In this document: positions 33,044 to 45,177 of the stretch, piece after piece | Position numbering within the stretch: the stretch's first letter is position 1 | Layout: each line of letters starts with the position of its first letter | Source: Patella vulgata | Lineage: Eukaryota > Mollusca > Gastropoda > Patellidae | Direction: 5' to 3' | Length of the DNA stretch: 64,000 bases | Assembly: GCF_932274485.2 (NCBI RefSeq) | Contig: NC_065882.2 | Coordinates: 80,936,767-81,000,766 of the forward strand | The notes under the pieces: generated by a model | Databases searched by the model: none | Told to the model about the DNA's origin: nothing | The model's input: the letters and a program-made list of their open reading frames with translations, nothing else | Position numbers and translations under genes: made by a program

Positions 33044-36000
33044 ATGGATTCACGCTATTTTAGCGTGAAAGTGGTAAGAGCTTTGGAATCTTTCAAGTGC
33101 CTGATAAGAATAAGCCTCGATCGAACAGTGGGTGAACTGGCTAATTTAGCAATTGAGAGAGTGGGCCTACTTCCTACTTCTTCCACGCCCAGCATTGTAG
33201 ATGATGATGGACTGCGCATCGAAAAAATTATGGCCTTTGATTCCGCTTCCAGTTCAGACGTTACGACAAATGGTAACATCGTAGACGCATCAACACCCCT
33301 CCATGTCATCGTAGATTTTAATCTGATGTTTGTAACAGTCTTTCTTGTTTGCAAAGTGAAAGTCAGTGGTTCAAAATCAAACTCAACTCCTTCAAGTGGT
33401 GACAACGATAAGCAGGGAAAAAATGCTTTTGATGAAATGATGTCCAGTAACATAAAGTATGATTGTTTACCCCCCTCAAAAAATTATAACAATCTTAGAA
33501 AAGACCATAGGATGTTTAATGACATTCTTAGTTTGTTGAAAGAAATGAATGTTGGATTCACAGCCCATAATGTTAATAGTCTTGGGAAGCAATTTGTCAG
33601 CACACTCCACAATACATTATGGTATATTACTTCACAGCATCATAAGTTTAAAGATCGTGGATTACAAATTCCAGATATATTCCAAAAATTTTCTGGATAT
33701 TATGACAACAAGGCCTGTCACAAAGGACCTCCCCAGGTAGATTTTGTTTTCTAGAACAAGGCTAGAATTAAAATATCCAAACAAAGCAAACTGTTAAAAA
33801 CAGTAAAAGACATAGACATACATACAATAAACAAAACTAGTTATGTGGACTTTTCATATGGCATGAAAAGTGGTATCAGGTGTTCCGGAGGGGTAAGCGT
33901 ACCCTGCCCTGTGCACAGCACCCGCCACAAAACAATAACTAGCAATGAAACACAACCTTTATGTAATAGACATTTGATTTTTAGTAGGGGAGTTATAGTA
34001 TAGAATTTATTCACTCTGCAGGAGTTGTGGTCAACAATTCAATTATATCAACAAAGCTTGCCAAAAGAATATTAGCTATGTGGACTCTCCTTTAGAGATG
34101 GCAAATTGACACCAAGTTGTAGAGTGGCATCATCAAATGTTTGACAAGATTTTTTATATTGGAGTGTAACTGTAAGATGATAATCTGAGAGTTTGTTGAG
34201 AAATTAAGTGTTCAGGGAATAAAACGGGATTCATTTTGTTACGGAATTTGATTTTCATTTGTTCCTTTGATAACCTCTTCTATTTTATAATTTCAGATGC
34301 AAGAGAGTAAGCTTAGGTCATTGATAGATGAAATGTCAGATTTTTTAATGATTCCATGGACCATGAAGTTTACTAAATTATTCAATGCTGTGGAAGGCTT
34401 GATTAACATATTGAAGAAGTATGCTGACTTTTTATGTCAACAAAACATTCGATCACAAGCGCGCAATGCTTCCATGGAACCACTGAGGAATCCAAACATC
34501 AATTTTTCATTAACCCCAATCCAAAAACTCACAGGTCCAATTAGAGCTGATTACATGGCATTAGATGCAACCTTGTCTGTGAAAGAACCTTACGAATTCC
34601 TTGATTTGGTTGAATTCTTACCAGAAGAGCGATTTGACAGGCGTTCATGGTTAGAACATATGCAACTTCCGTATCCTGTCGCCCATTACACATATTTTCA
34701 TGGTAATTACTTGGGAAATATTAATTTCATTTGGAAGCTTCCACCCGAAGATGAAAGATCAGATGATAAAACAGTTAAAACTGTACAGCAAATAAGTGAA
34801 TATATACCTACATTTTCCACACGATACATCAGGCAACAGTTCCTCAACAAATATGTACAAGCTACAAATTCACCCAAAGCAGTCCTCAGAAATTTGTATC
34901 GATTTCTAACTAACGACTGCTCGTCTGCAGAAACCGAAGACCAGGAGGTTATTGATAAACGTGTGGAAGAAGTTATCTCCCTCCAGGATCCTGAACTCAC
35001 ATGGGATTTAAGAAAGATGAACGGCAATGCTCGAAATTCAAAGTTTGATATATTTTGGACCGAACTTGACAATTATTTCAATGAAATAAATCTAGCTGTA
35101 CATGAGAGACGTCATGGTCAACATATGTACTTACCATACGCAATATCTATTGAAGACCTTGTGTCAATTATAAAAAAGCGGTTGCCCGAAAACACTCCGA
35201 TCCCATCAAACGAATGGGTGAGATTACAATTCTGGCCAACTAACCCAAACACAATAACAGCACTGCGATATACGGCAAGGTTTGAAGTTAAGTTTACTAT
35301 TCAATCCAGACAAATACGAGGTCAGCATGAGGATAGTCACTATGTAGCAGTACAACTACAGTACATCAAAGCCTTTGCGGTAAAATATAGAGAATTTACA
35401 GATTTCTTGTGGATGGATGACAAGGCTATTGTGCCAATTGGAGAACCAGGATTACCAGTTTCAACAGGAGTAAGACCTCATAATCGTTCTCTGGCTCCGA
35501 AATCAGGCCCTTCGATAAGTGCTCTTGACCATGACTACAATGTTTGTGGTGCTATCCCCTCAGTTACTTTCAAATGTGATATCCCTGAGGCTGCATCTAG
35601 TTCCTTCTTCAACGGAATAGCTTTTGTGACGGTTAAAGATAAGGTTTTCAGTCCGTCAAATGCCATCCGCCATGGTTGTGAAACAACCAATATATTAAGA
35701 ACACATTATAGCCAGGATGATACCCAAGTAAACGCTGAACACCCAATTTTGATCATGTATACAGACGGTGGCCCAGATCATCGGACAACATTTGGTTCGG
35801 TTCAAATAGCAGCCATCTGCATGTTCATGTGGTTAGATTTAGATTTTCTTATAACTGCTCGCACTGCACCTATGGGTAGTTGGGCCAATTTAGCGGAACG
35901 AGTTAATTCTAATCTTAATCTTGCTTTGCAAAATGTGAGTCTTTCTCGAGAACATATGACAGACAATCTAGAAATGAAGATGAGGGGTATAAATAGTCTA

Positions 36001-36972
36001 AAAGCAGCCAGAGACACAGCAAGACGATACCCTGCGTTTAAAGAGGGTCTCATCCAATCAGTAGCACCTGTTATAGAATTGTTGCAGGAGAGATTTGGTC
36101 ATTTGAAGTTAAAAGGGGAACCAATAGTTATTAGTCCATCTGCAAATCAAGAATCAATTGATGACTTTTTTAAGATTGTGAAGGATCTGATAGACCAAAA
36201 TCTGATTGAAAACAAACTAACAAAACCTGATCTAGAAAAATCAGCAACACTTCAAGATTTCATGAAGAAGCACTGTCGTTTACGTAATTACACATTTCAA
36301 ATTAAAAAATGTGCGAATGCTCTGATAGAAAACTGTGCTTACTGTCTCTTTAACCCACCAAGACTTCCTGATGAAGTGTTTGATACCCTATCCTTCGTTC
36401 CAGATCCTGTGGTAGCATCCAACAATAAATATGAATCATTCGAAACTGTTTATGGACAAGCAACAAATGATTTGGCAAGGCCCTCGCTAATGCTGTCTTC
36501 CCAAAATAAGGAAATTGACAAAAAGAATAGAAAAATTCTCAATGCTACTAAAGTAAGAGATGCGGTGTTATGTGTCGAATGTGGGAAACCACGGTGTGTG
36601 TACTCTGAAACTAAACTAACATATATAGAGAAACAAGCTGTTGATCGTCTCAAAGAACTTAATTCTTTTACATGTGGTTCCCCACTCTTCCCACATTCCA
36701 GCAAATATAATAGTTCTATAATAGTCCGAGAAGGATTGAGATGTTGCTCCACGATGGAAACAACTTACTATTCAAAGAGCACTGTATCATTACCTGCAGT
36801 TTGTTTTCATTGTGGAGTAGCTAAGTCTTCAGATTTTGCTGCAGATCAAAACATTCAAAGCTTGCAAGCGCAATACAGTGTTGTTCGACCGATATGTGTG
36901 AAATGTAAAGATGATGGCAAGGAAGCCATAGTGAGAGGGAAAAGAAATGTAAAAAGACTAAGAAAAATGTAA
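33044..36972 (+). CDS. DDE-like transposase candidate, two exons, 1122 residues, Cys-rich C terminus
   Basis: Exon 1 is 33044-33736 (231 codons, phase 0) and exon 2 is 34297-36972 (891 codons). The 560-bp intron has CAG|GTAGAT and TTTCAG boundaries and joins in frame. The start ATG has a good context (ACAATGG) and an in-frame TGA 24 bases upstream. Near 605-606 is WMDDKAIVP, at 721 MYTDGGPDH and at 765 LAERVNS; their order and spacing (43 residues between D721 and E765) suggest a DDE RNase-H-fold catalytic core. The C-terminal 130 residues have many Cys/His (CVECGKPRC near 990, CFHCG, CVKC near 1100), probably a zinc-binding module. From memory, similar unannotated proteins are multicopy in corals and sponges. 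Function is inferred from the transposon context; no named family was recognised. Confidence 0.8.
33836..33950. repeat. Small repeat in the transposase intron
   Basis: ACTAGTTAT at the left and ATAACTAG at the right bracket a GC-rich core (about 33875-33930) that matches 63725-63770 ('aggtgt-ccgga', 'taccctgcc', 'cacccgcca'). Probably a MITE or SINE fragment inserted in the intron. Confidence 0.45.
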
Positions 36973-37126
36973 GATGATGGCAAGGAAGCCATGGTGAAAG
37001 GGAAAGACATTAAGTAGGAGCCCCAAAACAGATGTCACTAGACTTTAACACTGTAAAATAGCTGTTTCAACTTTTATTTTATTAAATGTGTTCACTTAAA
37101 GGTTGTTTTGGTTTTATGCAGGAAAA

Positions 37127-37200
37127 TGAAATGAAATGTAGTTTAATGTCCCATTTTTATGCACCGTAAAGCTAATTAGAGACGGGCATGTGCCAAGTAT
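37127..37200 (-). mobile_element. SINE-2 3' fragment inside the transposon
   Basis: GAAATGAAATGAAATGTAGTTTAATGTCCC followed by 'gacgggcatgtgcc' matches the reversed 3' end of SINE-2. It lies within the 3' region of the 5.9-kb element. Confidence 0.5.
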
Positions 37201-38300
37201 GTGCAGTGAGGGTGAATATAAAGTGAGAAATAGTAAATGTATTGCAGTACAACCAAATTTTAAGTAATATAGACGCCATTTTGAATTCCCGCCCTTTGAA
37301 TTTTTTTCATATTAATTTTAATTTTATTAATTGACTCAGCAACCCTGTACACCCTCATATAGCTCAATATGATGCATGCAAAGTGAGAAATAGTGAAGAT
37401 ATTGCAATGCCTATAAATTTAAAGTAATATAGCCGCCATTTTAAATTTCCGCCATTTTGGATTTTTCCATCATCACCAAAAAATTCAGTGAACCCCAAAC
37501 TCTAATAGTTATTATGATAAATATAAAGTGACAAATAATACCGTTATTCCATAAAACTTGAATTTTCACTCCATTTTAGCTCAAAAACTTCTGGGGGTAT
37601 TTTTTTTTTTTTCCCCCTGCCCTTTACACAATTTTGGTCTTTTTTTTTTTTTTTTTTTTTCCCTCCTGCCTTTACAGATTTTTCCAGAAAAAATCCGTAA
37701 AACAAGAAAATAAATTGGTCTGGCCTTAAGAGGAAATTATATAATGACGAACTTATGTATATTCTAAATTTAAGAGATCACCCATTTGACAGATTCTATT
37801 AGCTTAATGATACAACTATGTAACTTGGTCATTTCTACATAAATCATATCATATAAATTCGGTGAATAACAACCTATATGTCTTCTATATAGACATGCAA
37901 AGTTGTAAGCGAGTTGTTCGTAACTTTCGTGTCATTTATAACAAAATTAACCATAAGGTTTATAAGCTCTAAATTAATTCTCAAATTTTTGTCTTAGATT
38001 TTGGTCTACAATAGGATAGATATCAGGTACGTACAGCAAGTCAAGATACGGCTCTCAGTCTTGACCGACACGTTTCTACATCGTAGGCAGGTTAGATTAT
38101 TAACGTAATCTAACTAGTACGATATTCTTAATTAGGAATTTATCGGACGTGAAGTTTATTGCTGTAAACGTACGTAGTGTTAAGTACAATTTATTTTGAA
38201 TTCTGTCAAGAGTGTGAGACCTACCAATCTTTTGTAAAAATTGTATGTGCCTAACAGAACTATAAACGACATTAAACCCATTTGGGTATTGTGATATTTT

Positions 38301-39610
38301 ATCCCGTGGAACTGGAAACGATCCAATTAAAGAAGAATAGTCCTAACCACTAGACAACCAACGATCCAGCCAGAACAATACCTGGAATTAGACCGTTTTC
38401 ACAACGGGTGGTCTAGAAGGTTTGGGAGTTATCCATACCTAGTCCCTCGCAAGACAAGCTAGAGGCTCTCGGCCTTGATCCAAGGAAAAGTAACCAACAA
38501 GGTTACAGCAATCGGAAACAACTCGGGCACGTGGAAACAACTTAGGCAAGTTTAAACAGCCTTGGGAAACTTTAAACAACTTACGAAAGTTTAAACAACT
38601 TTTGCAAACAGAAACTTGGAAAATTGGAAATGACCCAGACAACCATCTTGGTAACTGTACCTACTTCAGTGGAACAGTTGACTACCTTGCAAGCATTGTA
38701 GGTAAATTCATCTACTTCAGTGGAACAGTTGACCATCTTGCAAGCATTGTAGGTAACTGCTTTGACAGAGCAGAGAGAGAGGAATGGGGTTTAACGTCCA
38801 CTCGATCTGCTTTGACAAATACAGACACTGGTTAGTCAAAGTATAGAAGCGGGGGCGTTGTAAAACAAGTGAGGACAACAGACCACCACCCAGTGTTCCA
38901 AGTGTGGGATTAGACTTTGTTTTGTAGAGGGAAGCAACTGATTCATGGCATTCCACAAGAAATAGTGCCAGTGACTTTGATGGGCCGTTGTATTTGGGTC
39001 CCAAGTTTGGATTCGGATATAGCAGAAGGAGGTCAGACTGCTGACCTATGTTTGGTGTGAATCTTATCAATGACATTGTTTGGATCAGGGTTATCAGACT
39101 GAAGACTAGCTTGCATGCCAGGTGGAAAAGGCATAGTCTGAGAAGTAGCTTCGAGGGCAGTGTAGTAAAGTCTGAAGCCACAGCATAATGTGGTTTTGTT
39201 TTGAATATGGCAAAGTTAAAGTTGAATATACTTTTGAAAATCCTTATGTTCTTGTCACTTTACAAACATTGGAGCCCAGTGTGACATGTACATGTATGTC
39301 ACATTTCCAAAAGTAGCTTAGGGTAAATGAGGTCAAAGGTCAAATTTGGTGCCAATTTAATGGATTTAATATTCAATGTTTTGACTTCATTATTTCAATT
39401 GCATTTGTTAAAATTGGTATAGTAACTTTCACGAACACTTTTAATACAAAAATTATTTATAGATAAAAACAGAGATACATTTCGTAATCGATTATAAATC
39501 AATGGTGTAAGTTGCTGGTTCCTGACAAACGAAATAACCGGATTGATAATTCCATTAAAACAAACCAAAATTTTTAATAATGAAGCATTTACCGGGACTG
39601 AGGGTTAAGG
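38301..39610. other. Intergenic, with a 51-bp tandem duplication
   Basis: A 51-bp unit (TACTTCAGTGGAACAGTTGA... AGCATTGTAGGTAA) occurs twice at about 38661-38762. Nearby (38500-38600) are short repeats of 'gtttaaacaactt'. A SINE-1 tail fragment lies at 38770-38812. No supported gene. Confidence 0.5.
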
Positions 39611-39770
39611 TTTAGAGAGAGAAAGAGGGACGGAGAGAGAGAGAAATAGGGTTTAATATCCATGCGGCACATACTAGGTTTCTTTTGGTTTAATTTTTTT
39701 TTCTCAAAAAATTTGACTGTGCGTGGGGGAGTCTTTCGCAGTGGGAGGAAAACCCACAAGGTTAGATTTA
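39611..39770 (-). mobile_element. SINE-1 fragment, degenerate
   Basis: Reverse-oriented SINE-1 3' part ('agagagaaatagggtttaatatcca', then 'gtctttcgcagtgggagg'). Head missing. Confidence 0.55.
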
Positions 39771-39890
39771 GGGTTGGGTTATGAGCATAGTTGCTACACA
39801 ATGAAAAATTCACATCCTTTTCAAGACAGAAAATAAATGAAATTGGGATTGAAGTCTTACGGTAGATAAATAGATAAAATTTTTAAAAGA

Positions 39891-40167
39891 GAGAGAGAGA
39901 GAGAAATGGAGTTTAACATCCACTCGACACAAACTAGGTCATTTCGGGACTAACATATGGTTTAATTTTATTTCAATAATTCGTTTGCGCGTAGGAGTCT
40001 TTAGCAGTGGGAGGAAACCGGAGGACCCAGAGAAAACCCACGAGGTTGGACAGGCGACCCTACTCCTTGTCACGTACAACCGGGGATTCGAAACCACGCC
40101 AGTCGACTCAATGACAGACTTTATGATACAGCGCGCGCACGCTAACCATTCAGCCATCCAACCCCCC
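39891..40167 (-). mobile_element. SINE-1, full length with target duplication
   Basis: Full reverse-oriented copy, head at 40167 and (GA)n tail at 39891. AATTTTTAAAAGA (13 bp) flanks both sides (39878-39890 and 40168-40180). Confidence 0.9.
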
Positions 40168-40299
40168 AATTTTTAAAAGACTATCTAAAGGGGTTAAAAA
40201 TGTTTTTAATCTGGATCCATCTATTCAGATGCAGTGATCAACTGAATAACTGGCTTGGAAATAATAATATAGTTCTAATTCCAATTAGAAGGTCTTATT

Positions 40300-40630
40300 T
40301 ACAAATACTAAAACATTTTAAAATACAGCCTTTTCACTGGCTAAGAGCAAAATTTAAAACTAAACTATTTTAAAATACAACCTTTTCATTGGCTAACAGC
40401 GAATTTTAAAACTAAGATATTTTAAATACAACCTTTTCATTGTTTAAGAGTGAATTTTAAAACTAAGATATTTTTAAAATACAGCCTTTTCATTGGCTAA
40501 GAGTGAATTTTAAAACTAAGATATTTTTAAAATACAGCCTTTTCATTGGCTAAGAGTGAAATATTTTAAATACAGCCCTTTTCATTGGCTAACAGCGAAT
40601 TTTAAAACTAAGATATTTTTAAAATACTTC
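40300..40630. repeat. Minisatellite, about 57-bp unit
   Basis: About six units of the form TTTTAAAACTAAGATATTTT plus AAAATACAGCCTTTTCATTGGCTAAGAGTGAA, with length variants. Non-coding. Confidence 0.8.
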
Positions 40631-41190
40631 TATGGCTTCTTCTCACCAATCTCAATATTAGAATCATTCCTACAAACCTGCCATATTACCTACTCAAACC
40701 TGAAGCTTTGAAGCTGGAAAACACATTCTGTGAATCCTTGAAGCTAGAAAACACATTCTGCGAATCCTTGAAGCTAGAGATATGTAGACCCTTGACGAAA
40801 CACAATCTAACAATTTTTCAAATTGGACTGGAATCTACAACTTTTAAAATCTGGACTAGATTTTAGTATTTAGAATGTTCACATAACACCATCTTGAAAC
40901 TTTTTGCATAATGGCCCAAAAAAGTTAAATTGTTCGCTTATCTGAGGTCAACGGAATAGATTTCACCGGTGGCAGTTTAATTAATATTTGATTTTTAGCA
41001 CTGTGGAATGTTTTTATCTGAGGAATGTTTTCAGATTCATTGACTAGCCGACATTGTTATGATCATTTTCTCAAAATATTTTCAATTCTAATCTCGGACA
41101 TTTTCAAACTAGTTCAAATGTTCATTTCTTGGAATGTTTTCATCTATGGAATGTTCCTTGATCATTGACACTATTCTGATATGTTCTCAA
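40631..41190. other. Intergenic, nothing recognised
   Basis: Short internal repeats (CTTGAAGCTAGAAAACACATTCTG twice near 40710-40765) but no supported gene. Confidence 0.5.
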
Positions 41191-41575
41191 ATTTCAAATG
41201 TTCAGAGTTGTCAAATTTCAAATGTTCAGAGTTGTCAAATTTCAAATGTTCAGAGTTGTCAAATTTCAAATGTTCTGAAATTTCAAATATTCTGAGTTGT
41301 CAAATTTCAAATATTCTGAGTTCTTAAATTACAAATGTTCAGATTCTTCAAATTTCAGATGTTCTGAAATCTCAAATTTCAAATGTTCTGAAATCTCAAA
41401 TGCTGAGTTCTCAACTTTTAAATGTTCTGAGTTCTCAACTTTTAAATGTTCTGAGTTCTCAACTTTTAAATGTTCTGAGTTCTCAACTTTTAAATGTTTT
41501 GAGTTCTCAACCTTTAAATGTTCTGAGTTCTCAAATTTCAAATGTTCAGAGCAAATTTTAAATGTTCTGAGTTCT
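41190..41575. repeat. 24-bp minisatellite
   Basis: About sixteen units of GTTCTGAGTTCTCAAATTTC or variants (24-bp period). Frames stay open on both strands because the period is a multiple of three; it is not a gene. Confidence 0.88.
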
Positions 41576-41734
41576 CACGTCAAGACGTTTTGAAACTTCA
41601 AACTCTGAATAATCTTTCTTGGAGACTAATCTTAATGTCACAAGATAGAAACTCAACATTTTTGGGTCGACATTAACCAACCCATTATTAGTTGATAATG
41701 GAATACATGTTTTACAAAATACTTTTTTAGGACC

Positions 41735-44700
41735 TCATAACTCATCTTTTTGGACCTTCGATTCATTATTTTTTATATCTTCCTTACTCCCTTCTTCTGC
41801 CTTTGTTTCAGTTTCGTCATTCACAAATTCTTCTGGTCGTCGGTAATCTTGGGCCAGAACATCAGAGAATTTCGTCACAGCAGCATCAATATCAAAATTG
41901 TACAACTCTTCCCAAGTGAGATAGGTGTCACGATCCAAATTTATGAACTCAAACAACTGAAAAGTAAAAGAAATTTGTCCAATCAATAAAGAGAGAGAAA
42001 TGGGGTTTGACGTCCACTCGACACAAACTAGGTCATTTTGGGACTAACACATTCGCTTGTGCATAGGGGTCTTTAGCAGAGGAGGAAACTGGAGGACCCA
42101 GAGAAAACCCACAAGGTTGGACAGACAACTCTACATCTTGTCACATACACCCTGGGAATCGAAAGAACGGCAGTTGACTCAATGACAGACCTTATGATAC
42201 AGCACGCACATGCTAACCATTCAGCCATCCACCACCCCCACCTCAGTGAATACATGGTTCATGTTTTTAGTACCATTCAAAGGACTAGACACTTTTTCCA
42301 TGTCATTCTGACTGTCCATTACCCATTCTGCATCACTGACAAGGGATGTTGAGCTGGAAACTTTTTCTGCTCAGGAATTCCTGGTTTGTGACCCATTCCG
42401 TTACACACTGAACCACTGTGGCCCCCCCCATGGGAAAGCCCCCGCCCCAAGTACCATTTCCATCTATTTAAAGGACTTACTTTAAGTCGTTTGGTTTTAT
42501 CAACATTTGGTTCAAGAAAGTTATTTTTAGCAACGATATCTAAATCTTTATACGCTTCTAACATCTTGTACCTAGAAAACAAATATAGGTTTTAAAAAAA
42601 AAAAATACAGAAGTGTTTCAAAATCAATTTGATTCTGTAATAATAATAACAATAATAATAATAAAAAAAACATAATACTTCTTTATAACTAAATACATAC
42701 TGTATTAAAATTAATATGAAAGAAAACTGAATTATCCATTCTGTAATAATAATATTCTTACAAATATATTTTGTTCTATGCAAAATAACAGTTGTTAACA
42801 ATAACTTCATCCTCATTTGACAGTAATTTCATATCAACAATTTTCTGAGATTTATTTTTTCTTTTGAAAGCAATGATCCAAAGTACACAGTTCAATATTT
42901 TACAAATAGGGGTTTAATGTCCCAATTTTCTGCACCGCCATGTCTACTTCAGATGAGCTTACACCATACAGTGTGCTATGAGAGAAATTTTGCCAGGACA
43001 GGGTGGCTACAGTCTACTGTTATTGGAATTCCAACTGTCAAGGGATCTTTTATGTGCATGTCAATGTGTAGACTTGATCTCGGTTTTTCCATACGATCCG
43101 AACAACTAGACACTATCCTTGTCACATCAATATCAATCCTGAATATCAAATCTAATTAACTTACCTGACAAATTCATTTGGTGATGCGTAGGGATATTTA
43201 TTGATTGGTTCAGTTTTATTAAATTTCTCGAACAGGCGACAGCTGGGATGATCGAACCACCAGCGGTGCGAAATCCAGTAGTTGACAGCCATATTTCTTC
43301 TTCCATTTGACCGTATTTGATGATACCAACTACAAAAGAATAGAATTAAAAGCTATCAATTTTTTGTTACTGGTGACGAGTCTATAAGGGTCATATCACA
43401 ACCTGATTAAAATAAAGGTCTATATTTTGTTTCGTTTTTTTATACTTTCGATGGCCTACACTAAATAAAGATCTGACCGGTTGCACTGGAATGATGCGTC
43501 AGGGGCCATAAGAGCGTTTTTTTACCCTAAAACATCAGACATTTGATTAACCAATCAGCGTTCATGTTTCTAGAGAGATACCCACAGTTCCATGCACAGC
43601 ACGCCAAGAACTAGCCGTAAAAAACATTTCATTGGCTAATCCCTAACATCAACCAGAACGCAGGTTATATAACAACCATTCCAGATCCTAGTGTACTCAA
43701 GACAAGTAAAACAAAATTTTGAACTATAAAAAACAAAACAAAATATAATCTGTGTTTTAATTAGATTGGGTTCTAACGGTTTAACCGAGCTACCAACTGA
43801 TATTGATCACCAGAGTCAAGTGTAATTTACCCAAAGTGAGAGTTATCAGAATCAAAATTCATGGAGGCATAAAAAGTAGAAAATCAAAAGAAAAAGAGAA
43901 ATTTTCATCCAAGATGGAAACATTTAACCTGAAAAAAACTTCCAGCTTTTTAACTTTTGAATTGTCAGAATTCTATTTCTACAGGAATTTCTGCTGATAT
44001 CACTAAATAATGTCTAACAATTAAAGCTTTAAAATTCTTTTTATTTAAAAATGAATCAGGTATATTACTCATTTTGTTCAAGATCACAATGATTGATAAC
44101 TTAGTTCCAGTCTGGGCTGAATTAACCATGTGGGGTGGAGTGGGCCCTGGACAACTTATTATCATCAAAAGATGAAATTGAGACAAAGAGAAATGGGGTT
44201 TGACATCCACTCGACACAAACTAGGTCATTTTGTGACTAACATATGGTTCAATTTTATTTCAATAATTCTCTGCACGTAGGGGTCTTTAGCAGTGGGAGG
44301 AAACTGGAGGACCCAGACAAAACCAGCGAGGTTGAACAGGCGACCATACTCCTTGTCACGTACAACCAGGAATCGAAACGCCAGTTAAGAAGTCTATAAG
44401 AAGTTGCGACACCTGCCTCCCTCCAAAACAGAAACAAACTAAAGATTCTAACTTACCCTTGAGGAATAAAAATACAGTCTCCTTTCTCCGCATGGGCTTT
44501 AATCCAAGGCAAATTCAATAAATCTTTGTATTTCTTTTTATCGACGTTGTCTACGTCTATATTACTATATTCACCATTTTCTACAAATCCTACCGATTCC
44601 ACAACAGACTTGTACTTCTACAAAAACACAATAACATCAGTACCTATAGATACTTGTATTTTTAAAATTATCAATGAAATGACGAGAGAGAGAGTTCAAC

Positions 44701-45144
44701 GTCCACTTGACACCAACTAGGTTATTTCGGGACTAACATATGGTCTGTGGCAGGAAACCAGAGGTCAAGCAGAAAACCCACAAGCTTGATCAGGCAACCC
44801 TACACCACTTGAGTCAATGACAGACCACACAATTTCACATGCACCTGTTAAACCGCTAGACCACCCAACCCCTTCTACATGTACATGGAAAAGAAAAGGA
44901 TTTAAAATTCAATGTCCTATGGGTACTTTGAGACTAACATATTGAAATTCCTGCTCAATGATAAATTCCTGCCTAATGATGAAATCTAATTCTACTATGG
45001 GATCGTTTATTATCGAGTTTATCGAAAACAACCTGCTCAGAGAGAAGATTAGTGTATTGTTTATAATCCTATGTTGGTCAATGTCAACGACAATACCAAA
45101 TCATTTACACTCTTTCATCATAGCATGGTTGATCAAACAGACAT

Positions 45145-45177
<33 letters not shown>

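Larger units (their letters stand above)
31871..37725 (+). mobile_element. Complete DNA transposon of unassigned superfamily, TTA target duplication
   Basis: 5855 bp. The terminal inverted repeats are 33 bp with one mismatch (31871-31903 against 37693-37725), beginning GGCCAGACCAATTTATT. TTA flanks both sides (31868-31870 and 37726-37728). The second copy of the host repeat near 20290-20320 reads straight through one TTA, the empty site. Both subterminal regions carry long A/T runs in mirrored orientation. The element encodes one spliced gene (33044-36972). All parts expected of an autonomous element are present, and no break is seen in the gene. Confidence 0.9.
31372..38300 (+). mobile_element. 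LTR-retroelement fragment (fossil), host of two later insertions
   Basis: The flanks 31380-31641, 31806-31870 and 37726-37940 align in order with 19870-20470 ('gtaatcttgttcatgttttgatatg', 'attaattagctttcag', 'ttgtcacgtgatatgaat', 'cttctatatagacat', 'gttgtaagcgagttgtt'). The rest, to about 38300, looks like LTR 3' sequence. It is broken and non-coding apart from the inserted elements. The aligned copy at 20 kb gives empty sites for both insertions. Confidence 0.7.

Noticed and set aside
39985-40176. Short frames shared by several reversed SINE-1 copies
   Set aside because: Translation of the SINE body, not a gene.
41297-41593. Open frames on both strands (98 and 70 codons) with Ser/Phe or Glu/His repeats
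   Set aside because: Translation of a 24-bp minisatellite; an open frame is forced by the period.
45140-45175. CRISPR-like or regulatory array
   Set aside because: It is the (GA)n tail of a reversed SINE; no repeat-spacer order exists in the window.
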